Source: Trinickia symbiotica
GTDB lineage: Bacteria; Pseudomonadota; Gammaproteobacteria; Burkholderiales; Burkholderiaceae
DNA length: 64,000 nt
NCBI RefSeq assembly: GCF_002934455.1
Contig: NZ_PTIR01000018.1
Location: 1-64,000 of the forward strand
Reading direction: 5' to 3'
Part shown: in pieces, positions 53,340 to 63,288 of the stretch
Numbering within the stretch: position 1 is the first letter of the stretch
How the letters are laid out: every line of letters starts with the position of its first letter
Translations under genes and position numbers: made by a program
The notes under the pieces: model-generated
Database searches by the model: none
Told to the model about the DNA's origin: nothing
The model's input: the letters and a program-made list of their open reading frames with translations, nothing else

Positions 53340-53501
53340 CCTACGGGTTCCTCCACAAGAAAGACACATTCTAGCGCCACCCTTTCAAGGCGGACCGTCG
53401 GCACGAGCGGGATGCATGAAATCGCGCCGACGTCCCAAAACGGTGCAAAATGTCTTCCGGTGCACTGTTTCGGCTCGCAGTCAGTCGATTCGCAGCTGAC
53501 G
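53340..53501. other. Intergenic region between rhodanese and glnA genes
   Basis: This is the upstream part of a 422-nt divergent gap. It contains GGTGCA half-sites (around 53458-53464) that may add weak NtrC contacts. No gene is seen. Confidence 0.4.
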
Positions 53502-53518
53502 TGCACCGTTTATGTGCA
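53502..53518. promoter_or_regulatory. NtrC-binding site upstream of glnA
   Basis: TGCACC-N5-TGTGCA matches the NtrC consensus TGCACC-N5-GGTGCA at 11 of 12 fixed positions. It lies 121 nt upstream of the sigma-54 promoter candidate, a normal enhancer distance. Confidence 0.7.
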
Positions 53519-53638
53519 TCTCGCGTGAAAGCGGCGGAGCCGGTATGCCTGGCGGTGCACGGCCGCGTTCCACTGAGGGGCGCGCGCTCGCCGACGCTCG
53601 AGAGTGCCTGCTACCCCGAACGCGGGTGGTTGAGCAAC

Positions 53639-53654
53639 TGGCATGAAAGATGCT
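53639..53654 (+). promoter_or_regulatory. Sigma-54 promoter candidate of glnA
   Basis: TGGCATGAAAGATGCT fits TGGCACG-N4-TTGCW with two mismatches and keeps the essential GG and GC dinucleotides 10 nt apart. It is 108 nt before the glnA ATG. With the NtrC box upstream, it predicts nitrogen-limited activation by NtrC, whose gene is in the same cluster. Confidence 0.7.
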
Positions 53655-53761
53655 CTAATCGCCCGCGTTTCGCTCGAACGCCGGCTTGCGGCATCGGCAG
53701 TCAGTCGAAGCGGGCACGAAGAAGCGAAGAACCGCCGAACCTATCAAATGGAGAAGAGGAT

Positions 53762-55177
53762 ATGAGTAAAACCGTGGCCGACGTCATGCAGCTCGTCAAG
53801 GACGAGGACGTCAAGTTTGTGGACTTTCGCTTCACCGATACGCGCGGCAAGGAGCAGCACGTCTCCGTTCCGCTGTCGGCGTTCGAAGAAGACAAGTTCG
53901 AAAGCGGCCATGCGTTCGACGGTTCCTCGATTGCCGGCTGGAAGGGCATCGAAGCCTCGGACATGTTGCTCCTGCCGGACCCGAACACGGCATTCATCGA
54001 TCCGTTCTACGAAGAGCCCACGCTGGTTCTGACCTGCGACGTCATCGAGCCGTCCGACGGCAAGGGCTACGAACGCGATCCGCGCTCGCTCGCGAAGCGC
54101 GCCGAAGCGTATCTGAAGAGCACGGGCCTCGGTGACACGGCCTTCTTCGGTCCGGAGCCCGAGTTCTTCATTTTCGACTCGGTCCAGTGGAGCGCCGACA
54201 TGTCGGGCTGCTTCGTGAAGATCGGCTCGGACGAGGCATCGTGGTCGTCGGGCAAGGAATTCGAAGGCGGCAATCCGGGTCACCGTCCGTCCGTGAAGGG
54301 CGGCTACTTCCCCGTCGCTCCGGTCGATTCGTTCCAGGACATGCGCTCGGAAATGTGTCTGCTGCTCGAGCAGATCGGCATTCCCGTCGAAGTCCATCAC
54401 CATGAAGTGGCCGGCGCCGGCCAGAACGAAATCGGCACGAAGTTCTCGACGCTCGTGCAGCGCGCCGACTGGACGCAGCAGCTCAAGTACATCGTCCAGA
54501 ACGTCGCGCACACGTACGGCAAGACGGCGACGTTCATGCCGAAGCCCGTCGTGGGCGACAACGGCTCGGGCATGCACGTGCACCAGTCGATCTGGAAGGA
54601 CGGCCAGAACCTGTTCGCGGGCAACGGCTACGCAGGCCTCTCCGAGTTCGCGCTGTTCTACATCGGCGGCATCATCAAGCATGCTCGCGCGCTCAACGCG
54701 ATCACGAACCCGGGCACGAACTCGTACAAGCGTCTCGTGCCGCACTTCGAAGCGCCCGTGAAGCTCGCTTACTCGGCGCGTAACCGTTCGGCTTCGATCC
54801 GCATTCCGCACGTCTCGAATCCGAAGGGTCGCCGTATCGAAACGCGCTTCCCGGATCCGCTCGCGAATCCGTACCTCGCGTTCTCGGCGCTGATGATGGC
54901 CGGCCTCGACGGCGTGCAGAACAAGATTCATCCGGGCGAAGCTGCCGACAAGAATCTGTACGACCTGCCGCCGGAAGAAGACGCGAAGATCCCGACCGTC
55001 TGCGCAAGCCTCGATCAGGCGCTCGACGCACTCGACAAGGATCGCGAGTTCCTCACGCGTGGTGGCGTGTTCACGGACGGCATGATCGACGCTTACCTGG
55101 AACTCAAGGAAGGCGAACTGCAGCGATTCCGCATGACGACCCACCCGGTCGAGTTCGACATGTACTACTCGCTCTAA
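53762..55177 (+). CDS. glnA: Glutamine synthetase, type I
   Basis: This encodes 471 residues, the standard type I length. Start at ATG 53762 with GGAGAAGAGG upstream; the long upstream in-frame extension is a shadow. Signatures: [59 protein letters not shown], and the adenylylation loop NLYDLPPEE with the target Tyr. It condenses ammonia and glutamate; GlnE/GlnB elsewhere control it by adenylylation. Confidence 0.97.
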   Translation: MSKTVADVMQLVKDEDVKFVDFRFTDTRGKEQHVSVPLSAFEEDKFESGHAFDGSSIAGWKGIEASDMLLLPDPNTAFIDPFYEEPTLVLTCDVIEPSDGKGYERDPRSLAKRAEAYLKSTGLGDTAFFGPEPEFFIFDSVQWSADMSGCFVKIGSDEASWSSGKEFEGGNPGHRPSVKGGYFPVAPVDSFQDMRSEMCLLLEQIGIPVEVHHHEVAGAGQNEIGTKFSTLVQRADWTQQLKYIVQNVAHTYGKTATFMPKPVVGDNGSGMHVHQSIWKDGQNLFAGNGYAGLSEFALFYIGGIIKHARALNAITNPGTNSYKRLVPHFEAPVKLAYSARNRSASIRIPHVSNPKGRRIETRFPDPLANPYLAFSALMMAGLDGVQNKIHPGEAADKNLYDLPPEEDAKIPTVCASLDQALDALDKDREFLTRGGVFTDGMIDAYLELKEGELQRFRMTTHPVEFDMYYSL

Positions 55178-55244
55178 GCCGTGCGATGCGCTTCGCCTTC
55201 GATAGTCGGCGGAGCGGATACGCCGCTTAGGAACGGTAGTCTCG

Positions 55245-55272
55245 AAGGGACGGCGGCGCCGTCCCTTTTTTG
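55245..55272 (+). terminator. Rho-independent terminator after glnA
   Basis: AAGGGACGGC pairs with GCCGTCCCTT (10 bp, GGC loop) and runs into a T-stretch (55266-55271). It separates glnA from ntrB, so ntrBC must rely on read-through or its own promoter. Confidence 0.92.
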
Positions 55273-55328
55273 TGCACCCCGCTCATTGCTCTTCATTGCA
55301 GCCCCTGCCCGATAGGCCGGACTCCACG

Positions 55329-56471
55329 ATGGTTCTCAAGAATCTGATCAAGCCGAAGAAGGGGCATGCCGAACGCCTCACTGACGATGCGGCGCTCGCG
55401 TCATCGGGGCTCTTGCCTGGGCTGGAGGCGTTGCCGACGGTTGCGCTCGTGCTGGAAAAGCGCACGTTGCGCGTGGCATTCGCGAACCCTTCGGCCGAGT
55501 CGATGCTCGACTTGTCGCGGCGTCAGCTGATGCAGATGTCGTGGCCCGACATCTTCGCGAACGGCGACGAGCTCGTCGAAACAATCGCGGCCATCGCCGA
55601 GCAGCGTTTTCACGCGACGCATCTCGATGCCGTGCTCGAGCGGCCGGGACGCGAAGCACTGCACGTGCATGTCGTCGTCGGATTTCTCGAGAGCGCGTCG
55701 GACTACGTCCTGCTTGAGCTGTTCGAGAACGAGCGCCACTTGCGCACCGATCGCGAGGAGCGCATTCACGACCTGGCGACCGCGAACAAGCAACTGATTC
55801 GCAACCTCGCGCACGAGATCAAGAACCCGCTCGGCGGCATTCGCGGCGCCGCGCAACTGCTCGAGCTCGAGCTCGGCGCGCGCGAGCGTCATGAGCTGCG
55901 CGAGTACACGCAGGTCATCGTGAAGGAATCGGACCGCCTGCAAACGCTCGTCGATCGTCTGCTCGAGCCGCACCGGCATCCGCATATCGTCGGCGACGTC
56001 AACATTCATGAAGTCTGCGAGCGCGTGCGCGCCGTCATCATGGCCGAGTTTCCGCGCGGGCTCACGATCGAGCGCGACTATGACGTGAGCGTGCCCGAGC
56101 TGCGCGGCGACAAGGAGCAGTTGATCCAGGCGCTGCTCAACATCGTGCGCAACGCGGCGCAAGCCCTGCGTGCACGCATCAGCGAAGGCGATGCGCGCAT
56201 CGCGCTGCGTACGCGCGTGGCCCGCAAGGTCACCATCGCGAAACGACTTTGCAAACTGGCATTGGACTTGCGTGTGATCGACAACGGTCCGGGGATTCCC
56301 GAAGAGATTCGCGATCGCATCTTCTATCCGCTCGTCTCGGGGCGCGAGGACGGCAGCGGATTGGGTCTTACGCTCGCGCAGACTTTCGTGCAGCAGCACG
56401 ATGGGATGATCGAGGTGGAAAGCCGGCCCGGACACACGGAGTTTCAGATTTTATTGCCGCTCGACAATTGA
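55329..56471 (+). CDS. ntrB: Nitrogen sensor kinase NtrB (GlnL)
   Basis: This encodes 380 residues. PAS-like domain (about 30-140; LPTVALVLEKRTLRVAFANPSAE), HisKA with His 162 (LIRNLAHEIKNPLGGIRGAAQLLE), and HATPase_c (N box LLNIVRNAAQAL, G boxes DNGPGIP and GSGLGLTLAQ). NtrB phosphorylates NtrC under nitrogen limitation, under GlnB control. The ATG at 55329 is taken since the upstream extension overlaps the terminator. ntrC starts 14 nt after its stop. Confidence 0.96.
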   Translation: MVLKNLIKPKKGHAERLTDDAALASSGLLPGLEALPTVALVLEKRTLRVAFANPSAESMLDLSRRQLMQMSWPDIFANGDELVETIAAIAEQRFHATHLDAVLERPGREALHVHVVVGFLESASDYVLLELFENERHLRTDREERIHDLATANKQLIRNLAHEIKNPLGGIRGAAQLLELELGARERHELREYTQVIVKESDRLQTLVDRLLEPHRHPHIVGDVNIHEVCERVRAVIMAEFPRGLTIERDYDVSVPELRGDKEQLIQALLNIVRNAAQALRARISEGDARIALRTRVARKVTIAKRLCKLALDLRVIDNGPGIPEEIRDRIFYPLVSGREDGSGLGLTLAQTFVQQHDGMIEVESRPGHTEFQILLPLDN

Positions 56472-56485
56472 CTAACGACCACTCT

Positions 56486-58015
56486 ATGAAGCCGATCTGG
56501 ATAGTAGACGACGATCAATCGATCCGCTGGGTGCTCGAGAAAGCCCTCGCGCGCGAGAGTCTCGCTACACGCAGTTTCGCCAATGTGCGCGAGGCGCTTG
56601 GCGCACTCGAACACGAGACGCCTCAGGTGCTCGTGTCGGACATCCGCATGCCGGGCGCCTCCGGGCTCGAGTTGCTGCAGTCGATTCGCGAGCGGTTGCC
56701 CGAGTTGCCCGTCATCATCATGACCGCCTATTCCGATCTCGACAGCGCTGTCGCGGCCTTTCAGGGCGGCGCATTTGAATATCTCGCGAAGCCTTTCGAT
56801 ATCGATCGGGCCGTCGAGCTCATTCATCGCGCCGTCGACGAAAGCCTGCGCGGCGCGCATGCGGCCGAGGTATTGCTGGCCGATGCGCCCGAGATGCTCG
56901 GCCAGGCGCCGGCGATGCAGGACATGTTTCGCGCGATCGGCCGTCTCTCGCATTCGTCGGCGACGGTTCTCATCACGGGCGAGTCGGGAACAGGCAAGGA
57001 ACTCGTTGCCCGCGCGCTGCATCGACACAGCCCGCGCGCAAACGGCCCGTTCATCGCGCTCAATACGGCCGCGATTCCGAAGGATCTTCTGGAGTCCGAA
57101 CTATTCGGCCATGAGCGCGGTGCCTTCACGGGCGCGCAGGCGATGCGGCAGGGCCGCTTCGAGCAGGCCGAGAACGGGACGCTCTTTCTCGATGAAATCG
57201 GCGACATGCCGTTCGATCTGCAAACGCGGCTGCTGCGCGTGCTGTCGGATGGGCAGTTCTATCGCGTCGGCGGACACAACCCGTTGCGCGCGAACGTGCG
57301 CGTGATCGCGGCCACGCACCAGAACCTCGAGTCGCGCGTCCGGCAAGGGCTCTTTCGCGAGGACCTCTATCACCGGCTCAACGTCATCCGCCTGCGCCTG
57401 CCGCCGCTGCGCGAGCGCAAAGAGGACATTCCGCTGCTCGCGCGGCACTTTCTGCAAAAGAGCGCGCGCGATCTCGGCGTCGAGCCCAAGCGCGTCTCAG
57501 AGGCGACGCTCGCCTACCTCGCTTCGCTGCCGTTTCCGGGCAACGTGCGTCAGCTCGAGAACCTCGCGAACTGGCTGACCGTGATGGCGCCCGCGCAGAC
57601 GATCGAGATCAAGGACCTGCCGCCCGACCTCGTGCCGCCCGCGGGAGAGGGGGCCGGCGAGATCGTCGCGGGACCTGCCGCCGTGCCGCAGGCTGCCGCG
57701 GGCGTCATGTCGTTCGATGGCGGCGGGAGCAACGGTGTCGCCATCGCGGCGCCTCCATCGGCCGGCGCCTTGGGCGGCGTATCGACTGCAGTGCCCGTGA
57801 GCGTCTGGGAAAGCGGCTTGCGCGCCGAGGTCGCGCGGATGTTGCGCGAAAACACCGCAGACGTGATGGACGAGCTGGCGCGGCGATTCGAAGCCGCGGT
57901 CATTCGCGAAGCCCTCGATTTCACACGCGGCCGCAAGGTCGAGGCGGCCGAGCGGCTCGGCATCGGGCGCAATACGATCACGCGCAAGATCCAGGAGCTG
58001 CACCTCGAGCCGTGA
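56486..58015 (+). CDS. ntrC: Nitrogen regulator NtrC (sigma-54 activator)
   Basis: This encodes 509 residues, longer than the common 470. Receiver with Asp 52 (VLVSDIRMPGASG); AAA+ domain (about 140-370): Walker A GESGTGKE, sigma-54 contact loop GAFTGA, Walker B TLFLDEIGDMP; C-terminal Fis-type HTH (about 465-505; AAERLGIGRNTITRKIQELHL). The extra length is a Gly/Ala/Pro-rich linker (about residues 385-440) between AAA+ and HTH. It should activate the sigma-54 promoter before glnA. Confidence 0.96.
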   Translation: MKPIWIVDDDQSIRWVLEKALARESLATRSFANVREALGALEHETPQVLVSDIRMPGASGLELLQSIRERLPELPVIIMTAYSDLDSAVAAFQGGAFEYLAKPFDIDRAVELIHRAVDESLRGAHAAEVLLADAPEMLGQAPAMQDMFRAIGRLSHSSATVLITGESGTGKELVARALHRHSPRANGPFIALNTAAIPKDLLESELFGHERGAFTGAQAMRQGRFEQAENGTLFLDEIGDMPFDLQTRLLRVLSDGQFYRVGGHNPLRANVRVIAATHQNLESRVRQGLFREDLYHRLNVIRLRLPPLRERKEDIPLLARHFLQKSARDLGVEPKRVSEATLAYLASLPFPGNVRQLENLANWLTVMAPAQTIEIKDLPPDLVPPAGEGAGEIVAGPAAVPQAAAGVMSFDGGGSNGVAIAAPPSAGALGGVSTAVPVSVWESGLRAEVARMLRENTADVMDELARRFEAAVIREALDFTRGRKVEAAERLGIGRNTITRKIQELHLEP

Positions 58016-58095
58016 GGCATCGTTGATTTGCTACCGGAGCTGCGTTTGCGCGCGCGTTGCTCCGGTCCAGCCGCTCGTTATTTCCCCTGCGTTAG

Positions 58096-58872
58096 TTAGC
58101 CGATCTGCGCGATCACGGGGGCGTGGTCCGACGGCTGGTCCCACTTGCGCGGCGTCTTGTCGACTTCGCAGTGCGTGCAGGTGGCGGCGAGCGCTGGAGA
58201 CAGCAGGATATGATCGATGCGCAGGCCCGCGTTGCGTCTGAACGCGAGCATTCGATAGTCCCACCAAGTGAACGTCTTCTCGGGTTGCTCGAATTGGCGA
58301 AACGAGTCGACGAAGCCGAGCTCGATCAACTTCGAGAATGCCGCGCGCTCGTCCGGCGAGACTAGATTCTGCCCCTGCCATGCTTGCGGATCGTGGACGT
58401 CGCGATCTTCGGGTGCGATGTTGTAGTCGCCCAGTAGCGCGAGCGACGAGTAACGCGTGAGTTCGCCGGCGAGCCAGCCGGCCAGCGCCTCCAGCCAGCG
58501 CAATTTGTAGGCGAATTTCTCGGTGCCGGGTGCCTGGCCGTTCGGGAAATAGGCCGACACGATCCGCTTGCCGCCGACGGTGGCGGCGATGACCCGTTGC
58601 TGCGGATCATCGAAGCCCGGAATGTTGCGCACGATATCGGTTTCGTCGACTTCGATTCCTTCGCGCACGAGAATACCTACGCCGTTATAAGTCTTTTGTC
58701 CGGCACACCAGCTGCGATATCCCTTCGCCGCGAATTCCGCGTGCGGGAATTTGTCGTCGGGCAGTTTCAGCTCTTGCAGACAGAGCACGTCGGTATGGCT
58801 CAACTCGAGCCAATCGATGACATGCTGCTGGCGCACCTTCAAGGAATTGACATTCCAAGTTGCGATTTTCAT
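58096..58872 (-). CDS. xth: Exodeoxyribonuclease III (class II AP endonuclease)
   Basis: This encodes 258 residues. EEP-fold motifs: MKIATWNVNSLKVR, LCLQELKLPDDKFP, GVGILVR, LLGDYNIAPEDRDV, DYRMLAFRRNAGLRIDHIL and DQPSDHAPV. It cleaves DNA at abasic sites and degrades 3' ends in base-excision repair. The ATG at 58872 is the family start; the long upstream frame is a shadow. It converges with ntrC across an 80-nt gap. Confidence 0.95.
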   Translation of the reverse strand: MKIATWNVNSLKVRQQHVIDWLELSHTDVLCLQELKLPDDKFPHAEFAAKGYRSWCAGQKTYNGVGILVREGIEVDETDIVRNIPGFDDPQQRVIAATVGGKRIVSAYFPNGQAPGTEKFAYKLRWLEALAGWLAGELTRYSSLALLGDYNIAPEDRDVHDPQAWQGQNLVSPDERAAFSKLIELGFVDSFRQFEQPEKTFTWWDYRMLAFRRNAGLRIDHILLSPALAATCTHCEVDKTPRKWDQPSDHAPVIAQIG

Positions 58873-59124
58873 GTTTTGAGTGATGCGGTCGGTCTTGTCG
58901 GCGAGCCGCGACGGGTCGTATTTTCGCGAGAAGCGTATCACAGTCCCTTGAGCCAACAAGGTTTTGAAGTCGGGACTACAATGGGTTCGTGACGCCGATG
59001 TTGCGCGAATCGGGGCGACGAGCACGAGATTCAAAGGCTGCATTGCCGCCCGAAAGACGCGGAAGTCTGCACCGCGTGTGACCCCTGTCGGTTTTTGTTT
59101 TTGGGTGCGGATCGTCGGCAGCTC
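58873..59124. other. Divergent intergenic region before the suf operon
   Basis: About 250 nt between xth and the suf regulator without a supported gene. It should hold both promoters. The plus-strand frame across it is an Arg-rich shadow. Confidence 0.4.
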
Positions 59125-59149
59125 AATCAGGACCCTGCGGGTACTGATT
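59125..59149. promoter_or_regulatory. Palindromic operator of the suf operon (Rrf2 type)
   Basis: AATCAGGACC (59125-59134) and GGTACTGATT (59140-59149) are inverted repeats matching at 9 of 10 positions with 5-nt spacing. The site ends 14 nt before the regulator's ATG, overlapping the expected promoter or start of the message. The Rrf2 protein encoded immediately downstream is the natural candidate to bind it. Confidence 0.7.
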
Positions 59150-59163
59150 AGGAGTACTACGTA

Positions 59164-59706
59164 ATGCTGCGAATGAGCAAGCTTGCCGATTACGGCACGG
59201 TGGTTCTGGTCGCGATGGCGCGCGACGCCGAGGTCGTGCAAAGCGCCGGCAGCCTCGCGGGCGCCACGGGCATCCCGCTGCCGACCGTCGCCAAAGTTAT
59301 GAAGATTCTCACGCGCGGCGGCCTGACGAGAGCGCTGCGGGGCGCGAGCGGCGGCTATCTGCTTCAGCTCGCGCCGCGGAGCATTACGCTCGCCGACGTC
59401 ATCACCGCGATGGACGGGCCGTTCGGCATGACCGAATGCAGCGCGGCGCCGGGCCTCTGCATGCAGGAGGCGATGTGCGGTGCACGCGCGAATTGGCAAA
59501 AGGTCAATCGTGTCGTGCTCGAAGCGTTGAGGCAGGTATCGCTTGCCGACATGGCCGGCCCGGTGCTGTCAGAGGCCGACCTCGGCGCCATTCGTACACG
59601 GGCTCCTCGCAACGAAGGCGTTCAGGTTGTCGCGCAGCCCGCGCGCAACCCGAAGTCCACACGAGACGCACGCTCGACGTCGCGCGCGATGCCGCGCGCT
59701 CGTTGA
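59164..59706 (+). CDS. Rrf2-family regulator of the suf operon
   Basis: This encodes 180 residues. The winged helix (about 1-85) reads MLRMSKLADYGTVVLVAMARD, GIPLPTVAKVMKILTRGGL, RGASGGYLLQLAPRSITL. The cysteine cluster of iron-sulfur-binding members is kept (TECSAAPGLCMQEAMCGAR; C98, C104, C110 region). This is the SUF-system-associated regulator type. AGGAG lies 9 nt before the ATG. It probably senses Fe-S status and represses or activates its own operon. The C-terminal 30 residues are basic and low-complexity. Confidence 0.93.
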   Translation: MLRMSKLADYGTVVLVAMARDAEVVQSAGSLAGATGIPLPTVAKVMKILTRGGLTRALRGASGGYLLQLAPRSITLADVITAMDGPFGMTECSAAPGLCMQEAMCGARANWQKVNRVVLEALRQVSLADMAGPVLSEADLGAIRTRAPRNEGVQVVAQPARNPKSTRDARSTSRAMPRAR

Positions 59707-59723
59707 CATAGCGGAGGTCACGC

Positions 59724-61184
59724 ATGAGTTCACCGATGACTTCACCCTCGACCAGCATCGATCAATTGATTCGTCGCGAATATCGGCACGGGTTCGTCAG
59801 CGACATCCTGTCCGATACGCTGCCGCGCGGACTATCGGAAGACGTGGTCCGGCTCATCTCGGCGAAGAAGAACGAGCCCGAGTTCATGCTCGAATGGCGG
59901 CTCGCGGCCTACCGGCACTGGCTCACGATGAAGGAGCCCGGCTGGGCCACCGTTCGCCACCCGCCGATCGACTATCAGGACATCGCCTACTATTCTTCGC
60001 CGCTCTCGGGCAAAGAGCGCCCTAAGAGCCTCGACGAAGTCGATCCGGAGTTGCTGCGCACGTACGAAAAACTCGGCGTGCCGCTCGCGGAGCGCGAAAT
60101 GCTTGCAGGCGTGGCAGTCGACGCTGTGTTCGACAGCGTATCGGTCGCGACGACATTTCGAGAAAAACTCGGCGAGCTCGGCATTATTTTCTGTTCGTTT
60201 TCCGAAGCGGTCGAGCGGCATCCCGATCTGGTGCGCCAGTATTTGGGTTCTGTCGTTCCGCACACGGACAACTTCTTTGCCGCGCTGAATTCGGCCGTCT
60301 TCAGCGACGGCTCGTTTTGCTACATCCCGCCCGGCGTGCGCTGCCCGATGGAGCTGTCGACGTACTTCCGCATCAACGCGCGCAACACCGGCCAGTTCGA
60401 GCGCACGCTGATCATCGCGGACAAAGGTTCGTATGTCAGCTACCTCGAAGGCTGTACGGCGCCGATGCGCGACGAAAATCAGCTGCACGCGGCGGTGGTG
60501 GAACTCGTCGCGCTCGAGGACGCACAGATCCGTTACTCGACCGTGCAGAACTGGTATCCGGGCGACGAAGAGGGCCGTGGCGGCATCTACAACTTCGTGA
60601 CGAAGCGCGGTGACTGCCGTGAGGCCAACGCAAAGATCTCTTGGACGCAGGTCGAGACTGGTTCTGCCATCACATGGAAGTACCCGAGCGTCATCTTGCG
60701 CGGGGACAACTCGATTGGCGAGTTCTACTCCGTCGCGCTGACGAACCATCATCAGCAGGCCGATACCGGCACGAAGATGGTGCATCTCGGACGCAATACG
60801 CGCAGCACGATCATCTCGAAGGGGATCTCGGCCGGGCGCGGTAAGAATGCGTACCGGGGCCTCGTCAGAATCGGACGCGGGGCCGAGGGCGCGCGCAACT
60901 ATACGCAGTGCGATTCGCTCCTGCTGGGCGAGCGTTGCAGCGCACATACGTTTCCGTACATCGAGGTCAAGAATCCGACTGCCAACGTGGAGCACGAAGC
61001 ATCGACTTCACGTATCGGCGAAGACCAACTGTTCTACTGCAGACAGCGCGGCCTTTCCGAGGAAGACGCCGTGTCGATGATCGTCAACGGCTTTTGCAAG
61101 CAAGTGTTCAAAGAGTTGCCGATGGAATTCGCCGTCGAGGCGCAGAAGCTGCTTGGCGTGAGCCTCGAAGGCAGCGTCGGGTGA
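59724..61184 (+). CDS. sufB: Fe-S cluster scaffold protein SufB
   Basis: This encodes 486 residues: [79 protein letters not shown] and SDSLLxG-type end [22 protein letters not shown] are diagnostic. The late Cys in YCRQRG and the C-terminal [18 protein letters not shown] follow. SufB assembles Fe-S clusters with SufC and SufD. It is 17 nt after the regulator gene. Confidence 0.97.
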   Translation: MSSPMTSPSTSIDQLIRREYRHGFVSDILSDTLPRGLSEDVVRLISAKKNEPEFMLEWRLAAYRHWLTMKEPGWATVRHPPIDYQDIAYYSSPLSGKERPKSLDEVDPELLRTYEKLGVPLAEREMLAGVAVDAVFDSVSVATTFREKLGELGIIFCSFSEAVERHPDLVRQYLGSVVPHTDNFFAALNSAVFSDGSFCYIPPGVRCPMELSTYFRINARNTGQFERTLIIADKGSYVSYLEGCTAPMRDENQLHAAVVELVALEDAQIRYSTVQNWYPGDEEGRGGIYNFVTKRGDCREANAKISWTQVETGSAITWKYPSVILRGDNSIGEFYSVALTNHHQQADTGTKMVHLGRNTRSTIISKGISAGRGKNAYRGLVRIGRGAEGARNYTQCDSLLLGERCSAHTFPYIEVKNPTANVEHEASTSRIGEDQLFYCRQRGLSEEDAVSMIVNGFCKQVFKELPMEFAVEAQKLLGVSLEGSVG

Positions 61185-61210
61185 GATGGAACGTGGCTGA
61201 AAGGACGACA

Positions 61211-61966
61211 ATGATGCTCGAGATCAGCAACCTGAACGTCGAAGTCGAAGGCAAACCGATCCTGCGCGGCCTGGACCTCAGCGTCGGCGCAGGCGAAGTG
61301 CACGCGATCATGGGCCCGAACGGGTCGGGCAAGAGCACGCTCGCGCATGTGCTGGCGGGGCGTGATCACTATGTCGTGACGGGCGGAACGATTCGTTATC
61401 GCGAGCGCGATTTGCTCGCGCTCGCGCCCGAAGAGCGTGCAAAAGAGGGGCTCTTTCTCGCATTTCAGTATCCCGTCGAAATACCGGGTGTCAGCAACGT
61501 CTATCTGCTGAAGGCCGCGCTCAACGCGCAGCGCCGGCATCGCGGCGAGCCCGAGCTCGACGCGATGGAATTCCTGCAGATCGTCAAGGAGAAGGTGGCG
61601 CTGATGCAGATGGACGAGAGTCTGCTCTATCGTGCCGTCAACGAAGGATTCTCGGGCGGAGAGAAAAAGCGCAACGAAATTCTTCAACTGGCCGTGCTCG
61701 AGCCGAAGCTTGCGATCCTCGACGAAGCGGACTCGGGTCTCGATATCGACGCGCTGCAGACGGTTGCGAACGGCGTGAACCGGATGCGCAGTCCGGAGCG
61801 CGCGATCGTGATCGTCACGCACTATCAGCGGCTGCTCGACTATGTCGTGCCCGATCGTGTCCATGTGCTTTCGCAGGGCCGCATCGTCAAGTCGGGTACG
61901 CGCGAGCTCGCGCTCGAGTTGGAGAGTAAGGGTTACGGCTGGGTGACAGAAGGGGCATCGCAATGA
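61211..61966 (+). CDS. sufC: Fe-S assembly ATPase SufC
   Basis: This encodes 251 residues: Walker A GPNGSGKST, Q-loop FLAFQYPVEIPGVSN, signature FSGGEKKRNEIL, Walker B LAILDEADSGLDIDAL and H-loop VIVTHYQRLLDYV. It drives conformational change of the SufBCD scaffold. The ATG at 61211 (or 61214) follows a GGA-type site. Its stop overlaps the sufD ATG (ATGA). Confidence 0.97.
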   Translation: MMLEISNLNVEVEGKPILRGLDLSVGAGEVHAIMGPNGSGKSTLAHVLAGRDHYVVTGGTIRYRERDLLALAPEERAKEGLFLAFQYPVEIPGVSNVYLLKAALNAQRRHRGEPELDAMEFLQIVKEKVALMQMDESLLYRAVNEGFSGGEKKRNEILQLAVLEPKLAILDEADSGLDIDALQTVANGVNRMRSPERAIVIVTHYQRLLDYVVPDRVHVLSQGRIVKSGTRELALELESKGYGWVTEGASQ

Positions 61967-63288
61967 CCGACTCGACCCTCGACCTCTATCGCCACGCGTT
62001 CCGCACGCTCGCGAAGACGCTCCCGGGCGCGGAACTCGGGTGGCTGCGCAGCGCGCGGCGCCACGCGTTCGAACGGTTCGAGGCGCTGCGCTTTCCGACC
62101 ACGCACGCCGAGGAATGGAAGTACACGAACGTCGCGCCGATCGAGCAGCACGCATGGCATTTCGCGTCTCCGCGCGGCGACAATGTCGACGTATCGCCGA
62201 TCGTCGACGATCTGGTCTTGGATAAATCAGCGGTACGCCTTGTGTTCGTCAACGGACGGCACGCGCCCAAGCTTTCGCAATTGCAAGGCTTGCCCGAAGG
62301 CGCTTTCGTCGGCAGCCTCACGCGCGCGCTCCGTGAATTCCCCGAGCGCATGGAGCCGTTGATCGCGCGCGTGATGCCGCATGACGGATTTGCCGCGCTC
62401 AATACCGCCTTTCTCAGCGACGGCTACGTCGTCGTGTTGCCGCCGGACTGCCGGATCGAGCGACCGATGCAGATGCTGTTCATCGCGGACGAAGCGGGCC
62501 TCGCCACGCATCCCTTCAATGTCGTTCTCGCCGCGCGAGGCTCGCGCTGTTCCATCGTGGAGCAGTTCGTCGGCATCGCGGACGACAGCTATCTGACGAA
62601 CGCGGTGACGCATATCGAGGCGGCCGCCGGCGCCGACGTCGAGCACTGCCGTGTCCAGGAAGAGGCGCGCCGCGCCTTTCACGTCGCTCGCGTCGACATC
62701 GCCGAGGAGCGCGCAAGCCACGTCGTATCGCATTCTTTCGCATTCGGCGGCACGCTCTCTCGAATCGAGATCGATGTCCGCTTTCGCGGAACCGACGCGC
62801 GCACGGACTTGACGGGGCTCTACTTCGCCGGTTCGCGCCAGCACCTCGATCATCACACGCGCATCGACCACGAGTTGCCGCGCTGCACGAGCCGCGAGCA
62901 CTACCGGGGCGTACTCGACGGCGCATCGCACGGCGTGTTCGATGGACGCGTGATCGTCCATCAGGGCGCCCAGCAGACCGATGCGCATCTCGAGAATCAA
63001 AACCTGCTGCTTTCGCGCGATGCCGAGATCGACACCAAGCCGCAGCTCGAAATCTATGCCGACGACGTGAAGTGCACGCACGGCGCGACGGTTGGCCGGC
63101 TCGACGACAACCAGCTCTTTTATCTGCGGGCGCGCGGAATCGACGAGCCTGTCGCGCGCGCAACGCTAGTCTGGGCGTTCGCACGCGATGTCATCGATCG
63201 CGTCGGCGCCGATTCGGTGCGCGCGCGGCTCGCGAAGCTGCTGCTGGCCCGCACGCCTGAAGCCGAACGTATCCGCGAATTGACATGA
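61963..63288 (+). CDS. sufD: Fe-S assembly protein SufD
   Basis: This encodes 441 residues. N-terminal helical part (about 1-110; [24 protein letters not shown]), then the beta-helix core shared with SufB (LVRVDI-type stretch [72 protein letters not shown]) and the end [27 protein letters not shown]. It pairs with SufB and helps supply iron. The operon order B-C-D-S is conserved. Confidence 0.96.
   Translation: MTDSTLDLYRHAFRTLAKTLPGAELGWLRSARRHAFERFEALRFPTTHAEEWKYTNVAPIEQHAWHFASPRGDNVDVSPIVDDLVLDKSAVRLVFVNGRHAPKLSQLQGLPEGAFVGSLTRALREFPERMEPLIARVMPHDGFAALNTAFLSDGYVVVLPPDCRIERPMQMLFIADEAGLATHPFNVVLAARGSRCSIVEQFVGIADDSYLTNAVTHIEAAAGADVEHCRVQEEARRAFHVARVDIAEERASHVVSHSFAFGGTLSRIEIDVRFRGTDARTDLTGLYFAGSRQHLDHHTRIDHELPRCTSREHYRGVLDGASHGVFDGRVIVHQGAQQTDAHLENQNLLLSRDAEIDTKPQLEIYADDVKCTHGATVGRLDDNQLFYLRARGIDEPVARATLVWAFARDVIDRVGADSVRARLAKLLLARTPEAERIRELT

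Noticed and set aside
53744-55144. A 466-codon open frame antisense to glnA
   Set aside because: Shadow of a highly expressed gene; composition is Arg/Val/Glu-rich and no motif is visible. The same applies to the frames opposite sufB, sufD and ntrB.
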